A stretch of 23,685 nt of DNA from Penium margaritaceum (Eukaryota > Streptophyta > Zygnematophyceae > Desmidiales > Peniaceae), in the NCBI GenBank assembly GCA_023375785.1, contig SZWC01000823.1, positions 28,187-51,871 on the forward strand, read 5' to 3'. The position numbers and the translations under genes are program-made. The notes under the pieces were generated by a model that was not told where the DNA came from, did no database searches, and worked only from the letters and a program-made list of their open reading frames with translations. The stretch's first letter is position 1. Each line of letters opens with the position of its first letter. Positions 1 through 8,172 of this stretch are shown piece by piece.

Positions 1-289
1 TTGATAGAAATACAAACATAACATGAAGTCTCAAAAAGAAAATAGTAGGTAACGTTGTGAAATCATTGACGTTAAATTTACTTACAGATTTTTCTTTAGA
101 ATATCTACCTAAAAAATGTTTTCAGGTCATGTATTTCTTGAGAAAGTTCAATGAAAATCGTGTGGTCATGTACACAAAACTAACAGTGAACATGATTCCA
201 ACTAACAATTTCTAAGAAACATTGTCAATGTTCTAGGCTGGTTTCCTAGAAGGATCCTCACCATATGTTGCAATGTTGTACACACTTTA
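1..289. other. AT-rich sequence without a recognisable gene
   Basis: This stretch is clearly more AT-rich than the retrotransposon DNA that follows. It holds no long reading frame and no repeat that I can see. It could be intergenic or intronic host DNA flanking the truncated copia remnant. The change of base composition near 290 roughly marks where copia homology starts. Confidence 0.5.
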
Positions 290-958
290 TTCAGTGTGTG
301 GATTTGGGGTGATTGGGCATAAATGACCAAACGACCCGACATTGTCTTCGCCGTCAACCTCCTTGCACAGTTTTCATAGTGTCCTCGGGCGAGATCCCTT
401 CACGCGGCTGTACGAGTGGTGCGGTATGTGGTCTTCACACCGTACCTCGGACTTTGCTTTCGATGGCAGTGTTCGATGGTAGTCGAAGGCTACAAAGACA
501 GTCACTAGACGTGGAAATGTGATGGGCGCAGTCAGGCATGCTACGTGTTCCTGCTGGATGGCACTGCCATGCCGTGGCGCAGTGGCAAGCAGGGTTGTAT
601 CGCACGTAGCTCATCAAAGGCTGAGTATGTTGCTTTGGGGGCTGGGGCTGCTGAGGCGGTGTGGCTGCAGCGTCTGTTTCATGAGTTGCATCAGTTAGTG
701 CCTTATGTCGTTTTGCGCTATGAAAACCGGAGTGCTCTTGCCATTGCAGAGAACTCCGGTGTGTTTCATGTACGTACGAAGTACATTGCTGTTGAGCATC
801 ACTTTGTGCGTGATCTTGTGGAGCGACATGTGATCTCCGTCATCTGGGTTGGCACGGATATGCAGCGGGCTGATTTCTTGACCAAGGCACTCGCGCACGG
901 AAAGTTCATGGTGGCCATTTGTTCTGTCGGGCTTTGCCCCTTGCCCGAGAGTGGCTGA
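290..958 (+). pseudogene. Ty1/copia pol remnant (end of RT plus RNase H), copia-C
   Basis: This is the 3' part of a copia polyprotein. Near 325-360 the translation reads KRPDIVFAVNLLAQF, which matches the end of the copia reverse transcriptase (RPDIAFTVNLLAQF in copia-B of this window). A degenerate stretch with stops follows. A clean frame from about 545 to the TGA at 956-958 then gives the RNase H: GTAMPWRSGKQGC, KAEYVALGAG, VEHHFVRDLV and ADFLTKALA. The usual CDN catalytic motif reads YEN, so the third acidic residue is Glu. The protein ends VGLCPLPESG, close to VGLCPIPVAG in copia-B, so the two belong to one lineage. Gag, protease, integrase and most of RT are absent, and the 5' edge at about 290 is approximate. 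A polypurine tract and 3' LTR follow in normal order. Confidence 0.85.
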
Positions 959-1042
959 CAGTGGGATGTGTGAGCATGGACTATTGGGCATCTTGTTGCG
1001 CACCTGTGTCAGTTTTGCACGTGTATGGACATGCGTACCACC

Positions 1043-1056
1043 GGGTCATCGGGGAG
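1043..1056 (+). other. Polypurine tract of copia-C
   Basis: GGGTCATCGGGGAG lies directly before the TGTTG start of the 3' LTR. Copia-A and copia-B have nearly the same motif (GGTCATGGGGGAG) in the same place. It primes plus-strand DNA synthesis in LTR retrotransposons. Confidence 0.75.
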
Positions 1057-1688
1057 TGTTGTGATGTGAGTCGTCCCCGTCTGTTAATACAGCTTACTAT
1101 GACCACTCGGCCGTGTCCATGCTCGTGCAGATCCCTGATGTGGACCCAGCTGGCGCTGGAGCACCGACGGATGGTGGCTGCACCCACCAACAGCTGCCAG
1201 ACAGCTGCCACGACATCCCGGCTGCTTGCTGGGATGTTCTGCAGTTTTTCTGTACTTGCTGGAGTTTTCTCAGTGGACAAGCTTTTGTGCCCGATTGGTT
1301 TGTTTTGCATTTTATGTCCAGTGATGGATGCGGGAACTGTCCGTGTGACAAGTGGTAGCGTTTGGCTTGAGATTCTGCCTTTCTAGGTTCAGACGGTGCT
1401 GCGTTTGGATGCCTGTGCGCAGAGTTACGACCAAAACAGTGGTTTTGGACCAATGTGAGGACAAACTGACGCTGTCGCGTGCGTCACCCACTGTGAGCCG
1501 CGTCATGTATTTATGCTGTGTACTTGCCAGTTGTCATTCCTCTCTGCATTACTAAGCTATTGGAGCTTATGAGACTTTGTGCGTCTCCCTAGCCTGACCC
1601 TTGCACCCGCTTGCTTGCTAGTGTGCCAAGTGAGTGGACAATGTCACCACGTCAGCAACAACAAGGTTAGGTTAGGCTAGAAATTTCA
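1057..1688 (+). repeat. 3' LTR of truncated copia-C
   Basis: The LTR begins TGTTGTGATG right after the polypurine tract and ends GGCTAGAAATTTCA, giving the standard TG...CA ends at about 632 bp. Its start (CAGCTTAC, then CGTGCAGATCCCTGA) and its end (GTGTCCCTAGCC-like, then GCTAG...TTCA) resemble the 530-bp copia-B LTR, so it is a diverged relative. There is no 5' partner in the window, so the right boundary rests on this comparison and on the CA end. Confidence 0.65.
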
Positions 1689-2098
1689 TAGTCTGCTGGT
1701 CCACCACGGTGAGGACGCTGACTGGAGGCAGTCCTCAAGCTCAGCCACCTGCATAAGTGTCAGTGGAGAGTACAACAAGGCCAGAGGTCACCACATGCCG
1801 TAAACCAACATAGTGCATTATAGTCATTCTTCTTTGGTGGAATTCACTTATCCGAACTTAAGATTCACATTTCCCATATGGACGTATGCATGAATGACAG
1901 TAGTGGAGCATGGGAAAAATGAAATGTGGTTACTTCGAGAGCATAAAAGCCTTGCCATTCATTCGATAACACCATTTCAATGTGGATCATGCTTAAAAGG
2001 TTGAGATCTTCTCCATCCCCAATTTCGAGATTGAAAATGTTGTTCCTAGTTTTGAGCTCGATGAATGTGAGATCCTTGCCCAATCCCGAAAGTTATTA
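1689..2098. other. Spacer between copia-C and the Harbinger element
   Basis: This is about 410 bp of unassigned DNA. A 72-codon frame on the minus strand (1865-2083) has no family I recognise and I do not call it. The last three bases (TTA, 2096-2098) are a candidate target-site copy for the Harbinger element. Confidence 0.4.
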
Positions 2099-2130
2099 GG
2101 CTGTTCCTCACCTTCAAATTTAGAAGTAAG
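2099..2130 (+). repeat. Left terminal inverted repeat of Harbinger element
   Basis: The stretch starts GGCTGTTCCTCACCTT and has AGAAGTAAG at 2122-2130. The reverse complement of 21681-21718 starts GCCTGTTCCCCAACTT and has AGGAAGTAA a few bases further in. The match is strong for the outer 16 bp and patchy inside. The G-rich CTGTTC start is usual for PIF/Harbinger ends. Confidence 0.6.
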
Positions 2131-2640
2131 AAGCTACGAAATTGAGCAGGATGTGGTTTGGGAGGATGACATGGCAGGGGTCAACGCTTACGTGTGCAAT
2201 GGCATGTGCCTAGGCAAGCGGGAATCCATTTCCCCCCGAATCCACACTCGGTTCAGAAGCCATTGTACGGAGGCCGTACACTTTTCGCTTCACAAAGTCA
2301 TTTTCTTGGCTACTTTGGACGAGCTGCCCACAGATACTTAGTTTCCAAGTGAGAATTCTTTTTAACGGTTTCGCACCTCATTTTGTTTAATGGGATGATG
2401 TGATTTGGCCTTCTATTCTGCCCAAATTTGAAGTTGGAATTTGGACGTTCAAACGAAGCGTGCGTGGTGCATGCTCAGCGCCTCAAGCTAGTATCAAGGC
2501 GCCGTCGGCGCAACGCTCCTCGTACGCCGCTCGTGGTGTGGGCTTCTCGACCCACTATTAGAAGAGGGGGGGGGGCATTACTTACCACCCGCAAGTCAAT
2601 CCTCAACCACGTCAACCACCACTTCAATCGCTCACTAGCC
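2131..2640. other. Left noncoding arm of the Harbinger element
   Basis: This is the sequence between the left inverted repeat and the ATG of the Myb-like gene, presumably its promoter and 5' untranslated region. The frame of the Myb-like gene is open upstream to 2428, but that part is low-complexity and Arg-rich and I take it as leader. No TATA box or other site can be called with confidence. Confidence 0.4.
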
Positions 2641-4092
2641 ATGGACCCCTCCACCTCCCTTTCACTCTACGCCCAGTCGCAGTCCATCAACGGGCCCTCA
2701 ACCCACGCGTTGCTGCCCAACCTCTTCCCATCTCTCTCCAACTCCCTCGACGGTCCCACGGCCACCGTTGAGGAATCGCGCCGCAGGCTCTGTTGCACGG
2801 TCAGTGAGGCGCATGCTTCCGGCCGCCTGCTTCGGCGCATCGTTCGTGGTGACGGAGTGGCCAAGGCTAAGGAAGAAATGGACCCTGAGCTGCGCTACAA
2901 CAACCAGCCGTGCGTCGGGGGCGAGCGCACCGACGCTAAGCGTCGTGGCTTCGACGTGCCGAGGCCGCCAGTGTCGCTCCGCGCGGGCCACACGACCTTG
3001 GCCGCCCAGATGGAGGCCATGGAGCCCACTCTTCTTGCGAAGCTGGCTCCGGAGGTCCTGGAAAACGACGAGACGACTGCTTCCGACTCCACCATGGCCG
3101 GCGGACTAGGGAAAGATTGGTGGATCCCGGAGCGTGACATCGTGCTCCTCGAGAACTGCCTTGCTTTTGCGGATGTCAATCGTTAGACCCGAGGCTGGTT
3201 GGCAAAAATGCATGAGGAAGTTGCCCAGAAGCTCACCTTGTCGTGGAACCTTGCAGAACCAATTTTGGCGATGCAGGTGAAGAGTCGGCTGGCCAACATT
3301 GCCAAGGTGTGGCGCCATGCTCGTGACCTCCTTGGACGCAGCGGCATTCAGCTGAATCGCCAGTCATGGCAGATTGATCTGCATCCTAACAAATGGGCTG
3401 AAATCAAGCGCGCTACACCTCAGCTTGCCAAGCTTCACGGCATGCGCATGCCGTAGTATGACGTGGCAACCAAGCTGTTCTACCCCGACAAGGCGGCCGG
3501 GGACAACGTGCTTTCAACCGATCCTGCACCGCCCCCACCCACGATGGATACCGACACTGAATGTCCTCCAACCTCGGATGATGATTGTGGACGCCGCGTT
3601 CGCCGCCGGCCAAGCACGGAGCGCCAGATCGAGAGGGCTGAGCGTGTCCTTCGGAGTGCTGCGAAGCTGGAATGCGTCATCCGGGATGACGGGCCCAAGA
3701 CCCCGTGGGGCATGGCAGTCCAGACAGCTGACAAGGACCACACTGTTCACGCGGACTCCAAGCTGGCGCTACTAGACCGATCGTGCACGGACGACCTCCG
3801 CGAGCTGTACGTATATTCCAGTGGTTTCTTACGTGAACAGGTCATTAGCCGGGTGCTCGGGAATGTCCACAAGCCAGGTAGCAAGGGTGGGGCCGCACCC
3901 ACGGCAGCCAACAGCATGCATGGTGGCGGTGTGCAAGTGGAAGTGGAAGAAGAAGTGGTGGCAAGTCGCATGCCCTCACCCGAGGAGTGTGCAGGGGGCG
4001 GGTTACAGGTTATGGGTGAAGCAGTAGCCAATGCAGCAGGACTCTTGGCAGAGGGGGAGAATTTAGATGAGGAAGACCGCTTTCAATTTTGA
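2641..4092 (+). pseudogene. Myb/SANT-like DNA-binding protein of Harbinger (two in-frame stops)
   Basis: This is the accessory DNA-binding protein of PIF/Harbinger elements, which in studied systems works with the transposase in nuclear import and end recognition. I chose the ATG at 2641 because its context (GCCATGG) is good and the upstream part looks like leader. A Ser/Pro-rich N-terminus is followed from about 3112 by a Myb/SANT-like domain: KDWWIPERDIVLLENCL, then MQVKSRLANIAKVWRHARDL, then NKWAEIKRATPQLAKL, and YDVATKLFYPDKAAG at its end. An acidic Ser/Pro-rich tail follows, ending at TGA 4090-4092. TAG codons at 3184-3186 and 3454-3456 interrupt the domain; reading continues in the same frame after both. 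Both would fit Gln (CAG to TAG). Its 3' end overlaps that of the transposase on the other strand. The domain call is confident; the exact start is not. Confidence 0.75.
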
Positions 4093-5166
4093 TTGTTTCA
4101 AGTAATTGCCGTCAATAAAGAGATAGCCACTAGATTCACCGGATCCTGACTGTGTTTCCTCACTCTTTTCCCTTTCCACGTATGCCTGCCACATCCGATC
4201 TGCTATGGTATTCTGCAACCATCTTGTCCAGCCGTGTGCAGTGTCGCCTACCCCCATGCTTGATTGTGCATCGTTCGCCACAGTGTCCAGTGAAAGCTCT
4301 AACGTATCCACCATGGTGATCATGTTGTGCAAAACAAAACATGCAAGGATTAACGTACCCTGAAACTCATCCTCAAAATGCGGCATGCCATGTAAGACGC
4401 GGAACCGTGCCTTGAGGACTCCAAATGCACGTTCAATGCATGTCCGTAAAGATCCATGTCTTCTATTGAAGAGTTCTTCTCTGTTTTGGGGACGTTGTTG
4501 TCCCAGTCCCCATTATTGTAAGTGGTACCGTACTCCGCGGTACGACGGCATGATCCCGTGCATGTCCGGGAATGCTGCGTCCGCTAGCATGAACTTGATT
4601 GCATGTAGACGGAATCCATGGCGGACGGCTGACACAAACATCCTAGCGTCATGCGCGCTGCCTTCCCATCCGACGCTGACGTAGGTGAAACACAGGTTGT
4701 GGTCGCACGCCGCCAAAATGTTTTAGGTTACTTGGTGGTGCCGATTTATGAAGGCACCCCGACGGGAACGGCACACCACCACTGGGAGATGGGTTCCATC
4801 CATTGCCCCAACACAGTGCTCGAACCATGGTAGGTAGTGATGCGGTGCTTGCGCCATGGCCGATGGTAGTTGGATCATGTGCGAGGAGATGGAGACAAGG
4901 TCACGGGAGGTGTCACGTATTGCGCGCCACACGGTCGGCACACCGTGCTGGAAACACTCCATGATGTGGCGAACACTCATGCCGAAGCATACACAGTGTA
5001 GGAACATGAACAATTTTTTGTCCACGGAGACACGGGTGTATTGAATTGTCGTACGACGGCGTAGGAAGTCTGTGATTTCTGTCCATGAGGGAAATGACAT
5101 GCGTGCAACATTGAGGAGACGCTGTGGGTGTCCGTCTCTCAGCTCGCCCATCCATGCTGGACTTGG
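4063..5166 (-). pseudogene. PIF/Harbinger DDE transposase, main part (two in-frame stops, split by copia-A)
   Basis: This is the nuclease that cuts and joins the transposon ends. From the N-terminus it shows SFPSWTEITDFLRRR, a helix-turn-helix-like region (HCVCFGMSVRHIMECFQHG), then the catalytic core: Asp in CVGAMDGTHLPV (codon 4800-4798), Asp in WEGSAHDARMF (4650-4648) and Glu in CIERAFGVLKARF (4434-4432), followed by GTLILACFVLHNMI. This is the DDE_Tnp_4 pattern. One frame runs throughout, with TAA codons at 4725-4723 (after HHQVT) and 4515-4513 (after VRYHLQ). All three catalytic residues remain. Copia-A is inserted after 5166; the first six codons lie at 21162-21145, giving about 373 codons in total. 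As the sequence stands, an ATG inside the copia-A LTR (5190) opens the same frame. The terminal TAA is at 4065-4063. Confidence 0.85.
5162..5166. repeat. Left target-site duplication of copia-A (CTTGG)
   Basis: CTTGG lies directly before the TGTTG start of the copia-A 5' LTR and again at 21140-21144 directly after its 3' LTR. Five base pairs is the usual copia target duplication. It fixes the ends of copia-A and shows that everything between is one insertion. Confidence 0.9.
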
Positions 5167-5798
5167 TGTTGAAGTTCGTTGGCCACTCACAACTCTATGC
5201 CCTCTTGCCTCTCACACTCTGCACACATTCTGTACAGATCAAGTGACAATGGTCCCACCTGGGGAAGCGTCCTATGTGCCCATCCTGGTTGGAGCCGTTG
5301 ACGCCCTCAAGCTGCTGTTGCTGCTGGACCCAGGAATGCCCTCGGGCACAGTTGTGACCATTGCATGACTCTCCATGAACTTCTATGACTCTCTGTGATG
5401 CGGTAGATGCTAGGGCCCGTACGTTCTCACTGCCGTACCCTGCACCATGCTATCTTGCCTTGCATGTGATGGGGGAGCTGCATATTTCCTGGGTGCTGAT
5501 CCTTAGGGGGCCACCGTGCCGGTTTTGACCGTGCGTCGGTGAGCAGCCGCCCTCGGTTTATTCCGAGCGGTCGGGCTCGACCCCCGGGTGGCGGCACTCG
5601 CTCACCCGAGTTTGACACTCGTGGTGGGTGAGTGCTCACCGGTACTAGTCTCTCTCGCTCCCTCTCTCTCAACTTGTCTTGGTTGAGTGTGCATTTTAAG
5701 CAAGTTACCGCATCCATGGCGTCTCTCGCTCTGCGTGACTTGGTGCATTCACCCACCTACCCACACAAGGCCTAGTCTCGTAACTTCCTATTAACTAC
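5167..5798 (+). repeat. 5' LTR of copia-A
   Basis: The LTR begins TGTTGAAGTTCG and matches 12803-13308 plus 21011-21139. The 3' copy ends AACTACA; here the last bases read AACTAC directly before the primer site, so the final A seems lost or changed. It contains a short hairpin (GGTGAGTGCTCACC, 5627-5640) and a CT-rich tract (5651-5670). That tract is the point where copia-B entered the other LTR. It should contain the element's promoter and polyadenylation signals, but I cannot place them exactly. Confidence 0.92.
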
Positions 5799-5810
5799 TG
5801 GTAGCAGAGC
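5799..5810 (+). other. Primer-binding site of copia-A
   Basis: TGGTAGCAGAGC directly follows the 5' LTR. It differs by one base from TGGTATCAGAGC, the usual plant copia site complementary to the 3' end of initiator tRNA-Met. Copia-B has the unchanged form, and both continue with a GTGAG motif. Confidence 0.85.
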
Positions 5811-5818
5811 AGTGAGAC

Positions 5819-7330
5819 ATGCCTCTCACCGCTCAATGGTCCTGGTCCTTGGAGCCCTCCGCGGTCCACGTCTCCCGTGGTCCACGCATCACCGCAGCTA
5901 CTCCCGCAGCTGCTCTTGGTCTCCACTTTCTTCCAGCCCGCAGCAGCTGTCTCAGCTGCGCGACGTGGTCATCCTCGATCTAACGAGGCCGTTGTCCACC
6001 TCTCAGGGTCTCACGAGTGCTCTACCACCCGCTCGCACATGCTCGGGGGCTCTCATTGCCCCAAGCTGCTGGCACCTCTTCCGGCTCTCGCACTGCCCCC
6101 ATCCGCCTCCTCTGTTCTCCCGGCGAGCTTCTGCTGCACCCGGCTTCTCTCGCGTGCTCTCCACGAACAGCTGCTCTCTCAACTGACAGCCATTCTTTGC
6201 GGTCGCTCTTAACCGCATTCGGGTGTCCGGCAACCTGCAGCCGCTCTCGGCTGCCCTCGAGGCCATCTGTGGTGCTCGGACGTACCTCCCGCCTTCTCTG
6301 TGTTCCCGGCGAGCTCTTGCTGCACCCGGCCTCTCTCGCGTGCTCTCCACGCTCAGGTGCTCTCTCAGCTGCCAGTCATTCTTCGCGATCACTCTTAACC
6401 GTACTTGGGTGTCCGCGACTTGCAGCAGCCACCCTGGATTCACCACCAGTTGACAGGCCCGCCGACGAGGATCCTGATTCTCCTCGCACTGCAGCACGCT
6501 ATACCGACCACGGGTGGGTGAACCCTCGGGATTACAACCCTCCCACGCCTCCAGACGACGACACACCACTCTGGTTTCACATGCTCGACTCCTCTTACTG
6601 GCAAGGGGATCTGGAGAGGGAAGCAACTGCACGGGAGGAAGAGCTCGACCGACAGGTGTACACAGTGAACGAACTGCCACTGTCACCTCCTCTTTCCCCC
6701 ATCATGCAACCGTCAGCCGACATTCCACATTCCACCTTTGCATCCACCGCCGTTCCGCCCCCCGCTATTGCTGCATCTGCTGAACCTTCACCAGCACCGG
6801 AGGTACCAGGTGTCATCCCTGTGCTTCCAGTATACACAGACCCCATCGGCCTCGCGGGGGCCATTCTTGACGCAGCAGCAGCAGCCGCAGCAACTTTCGA
6901 TGCCACTGCCCGTGCCTGCAGGGCTCCCACTCAGACTGCTGTGGGTCGTGCGACTGACGCCTACGCACACGCAGCAGCTTCTCTTACACTGCTTACTGCT
7001 GCCGCGGCAAACATCGCCACTCAGGTCACAGCAGCTGCAGCCTCCGTCACCACAACAACCTCATCTGCCACCGACGCCACTGCAGCCGCCGTCGGCTCCA
7101 TCCGAGCCTCCACAACAGCGGTTGTTCTTACCCCCACAGGTGCTCCACGGGAGCTGACTCCTCACGTTACCACAGGGGTACGCATTGCATCTGTGTCTGC
7201 GGCTGTGGCCAGAGCTTCTGTCACCGGCCTTCTGTGTTTGACTGTGGCAGCTGCAGGGTGGGTGGCAGTTCTCTACTCCTCAGCAGCAGCTGTAGTGGCT
7301 CCCCTCTTCGCCCTGCTGCCTCGTCACTAG
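5819..7330 (+). pseudogene. Extra reading frame of copia-A upstream of gag, unknown function (one stop)
   Basis: I do not recognise a family. One frame runs from an ATG at 5819, nine bases after the primer site, to TAG 7328-7330, broken only by TAA 5981-5983. The next in-frame ATG is at 6581, leaving 249 intact codons. The first half has a 62-codon in-frame duplication. The middle is acidic (PPTPPDDDTPLWFHMLDSSY, then REATAREEELDRQ). A Pro-rich stretch and a long Ala/Thr-rich segment follow, likely helical, with residues such as AGAILDAAAAAAATFDA. The C-terminus is hydrophobic from about 7217 (VTGLLCLTVAAAGWVAVLY, then AAAVVAPLFALL) and could be one or two membrane segments. It stops 92 bp before the gag ATG. 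Copia elements do not normally carry a gene here. It could be an accessory protein, captured host sequence, or a frame that is open by GC-rich composition. Confidence 0.45.
6110..6426 (+). repeat. Two imperfect direct copies of ~131 bp, in frame
   Basis: 6110-6241 and 6296-6426 are similar copies (CGGCGAGCT...TGCTGCACCCGGC...TCTCTCGCGTGCTCTCCACG and onward to CTTAACCG and GGGTGTCCG). Their offset is 186 bp, exactly 62 codons, so both are read in the same frame of the 5819-7330 ORF. Each encodes PGELLLHPASLACSPR followed by a Ser/Leu-rich stretch. Confidence 0.8.
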
Positions 7331-7422
7331 CTCGGTGAGACCATCCCTCACCCTGCATGCTACACTCCCTTCCTCTCTCCTCTCATCTGTGTTAGCATTC
7401 CTGCTCGCGTATTCTTCTCACC

Positions 7423-8172
7423 ATGCCTGGGGCAGAGGGAAAGCTAGAGGCCCTCCAGGCCGCCCTTAGCGAGACGCAGGCTGAACGCCGAAAACTGCAG
7501 GATGAGCTTGACCGTGAGCGGGACGCACAGCAGGAGTTAGCCGCCAAAGTAGTTGCGTTAGTTCTTGAGCGTCTCCGCTCTGTCCCACCTTTTGCTGCAG
7601 TGCTCCCTGCTGACCAGTCAGGGTCCACAGACTCATCAGCGCCACCTGCTGGTGACGTTGCCAACGCCTCCTCTCCATCTCCCTCAATGGTAGCAGCCTC
7701 TGCTCATGCTCACCCACCAACGCGGGAGAAAGATTTTGAGACACCGCCACCGCAATTCACTTCCAAGCTCACCTTTACCTCCTCGGAGACACGGTTCAGT
7801 GCGTGGGCTCAGGGTGAGTTGCTGTGGGAGTATTACTCGCCTGCCAAGCCATCTTTTGTGCCTCAGCCCGCAGAAGCTGCTCGTGCTGTGCGGGCCCTCA
7901 TCAACGGCGGCCCCAAAAATCTCCTGGACGATATTGGTATGTACAATGCGGACCCCATCCGAGGCACCAATGCAGACCCAGTTGGTGCCTATGCGCTCAT
8001 ACGCCGCCGCAAAACTGTCACCGGGCATGCTGCCCAAAGCGCACTCACTGTTCAGTTCAACACGTTGCAGATGCAGGCGGACAAGACAACAAATGAGTAC
8101 TGGGTACGCAGCTTGCGCTTACTGCGTGACCCTGGCAAGGCCGCTCAGGTCCTCTCTCTGCATGTCTGTCCA
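7423..8172 (+). pseudogene. Gag of copia-A, N-terminal part (frameshifted near 8130-8172)
   Basis: This is the capsid precursor of copia-A. The ATG at 7423 (CACCATGCC) starts a coiled-coil-like segment (LEALQAALSETQAERRKLQ, then DELDRERDAQQELAAKVV). A Ser/Pro/Ala linker and a Gag core follow, with FSAWAQGELLWEYYSP, RAVRALINGGPKNLLDDI and TNEYWVRSLRLLRDPGKAAQ, the usual copia Gag layout. Between 8130 and 8172 the homologous reading passes to another frame (SIVAGLIPELSDLYLHV), which joins the zinc-knuckle and pol part. The shift equals loss of one base. I see no slippery heptamer, and the break falls inside the capsid rather than at a gag/pol border, so I read it as a mutation. The original frame runs on without meaning to 8439. 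Confidence 0.8.

Noticed and set aside
1865..2083. 72-codon minus-strand frame in the spacer.
   Set aside because: The composition is protein-like but no family is recognised and no splice or promoter evidence supports it; there is not enough to call a gene.
6003..6686. 227-codon minus-strand frame opposite the extra copia-A frame.
   Set aside because: It has no recognisable motif, and the sense strand holds the in-frame repeat and gag order; it is probably a shadow.
8130..8172. Programmed -1 frameshift in copia-A gag-pol.
   Set aside because: No slippery heptamer is visible, the change falls inside the capsid region before the zinc knuckle, and a second similar shift occurs near 11200; single-base deletions are more likely.
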